Below are positions 63,862 through 64,000 of a stretch of 64,000 nt of DNA, in pieces; position 1 is the stretch's first letter; the number at the start of each line of letters is the position of its first letter. The translations under genes were made by a program, and so were the position numbers. The DNA comes from Triatoma infestans (taxonomy: Eukaryota; Arthropoda; Insecta; Hemiptera; Reduviidae): contig JAAEAF010006700.1 in NCBI GenBank assembly GCA_011037195.1, forward strand, positions 1 to 64,000, read 5' to 3'. A model generated the notes under the pieces. It searched no databases, was not told the origin of the DNA, and saw only the letters and a list, made by a program, of their open reading frames with translations.

Positions 63862-64000
63862 TATATAATTAATATCTGAAATTACAAAGAAATTTTATAA
63901 TATTGTGAGAGAGACACATTGTTACTGACTAGATGTCCACAGATTTATACCAACCTTAGTAGAATTCTTTATTTTTTTATATATATGATGTTGCCCCAGT
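63862..64000. other. Window end, unassigned
   Basis: Nothing recognised. Confidence 0.3.

Overview
The window is AT-rich, repeat-dominated animal DNA, most likely from an insect. The pointers are a short run of the arthropod/insect telomere unit TTAGG (as CCTAA, 22850-22867), Jockey-like and RNase H-bearing non-LTR retrotransposon relics, mariner transposase relics, a Penelope-like element, and tRNA-type SINEs. I found no convincing host protein gene, intact tRNA or rRNA. Nearly all open frames are under 150 codons and are chance frames or broken transposon genes. It reads like an intergenic desert or the inside of a very long intron.

One interspersed non-coding family covers roughly a third of the window (my estimate by eye, about 40 copies or fragments, both orientations). 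A full copy starts with ACTTTCTCTTACTCC, which belongs to a small hairpin. It carries an internal (GT)n tract and 300-310 bp sub-repeats, and ends with the inverted complement GGAGTAAGAGAAAGT followed at once by the stem-loop GTGTGAGTGTTTCACAC and a T-run. That architecture matches non-autonomous Helentron/HINE (DINE-1-like) elements. I call it the 'HINE-like family' below; the class is inferred.

A second theme is hammerhead-ribozyme-like motifs. At least ten sites have CTGANGA (or TTGANAA), a stem II, GAAAC and a GUC-type triplet, with stem I complementary across the motif in the best cases. Three look intact (51783-51819, 59784-59821, 60687-60730). A Penelope-like GIY-YIG endonuclease relic (about 16120-16480, minus) lies just upstream of one such motif, tying them to Penelope-like retroelements. 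Three of the element ends are arranged as head-to-head inverted repeats (22338-22642, 31670-32046, 60634-61063).

Region by region: 1-985 is a minus-strand Jockey-like relic. 1.0-10.7 kb is HINE-like copies plus unassigned sequence. 10.87-11.21 kb is a 30-bp minisatellite. 11.5-12.6 kb is a 5'-truncated Jockey-like insert with a 12-bp target duplication inside a HINE-like copy. 15.8-16.6 kb is the Penelope relic. 22.3-22.6 kb is a foldback insert with a 14-bp duplication. 24.17-24.58 kb is a solo LTR whose promoter carries a heat-shock-element array. 28.2-30.1 kb is a three-level nest (foldback in non-LTR in HINE-like). 31.3 kb is a tRNA-SINE. 33.55-35.99 kb is two nested non-LTR elements, each with perfect target duplications. 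39-46 kb is HINE-like copies cut by non-LTR fragments. 46.16-47.1 kb is a mariner relic. 48.0-50.4 kb is three head-to-tail HINE-like copies. 51.6-64 kb mixes hammerhead-bearing elements, a second mariner relic, two more reverse-transcriptase relics and long unassigned AT-rich stretches.

The nesting gives a relative chronology: HINE-like copies are the oldest visible layer, non-LTR elements landed in them, and foldback or hammerhead elements came on top. Nothing here suggests a cooperating gene cluster; the interest lies in the repeats and in possible catalytic RNA.
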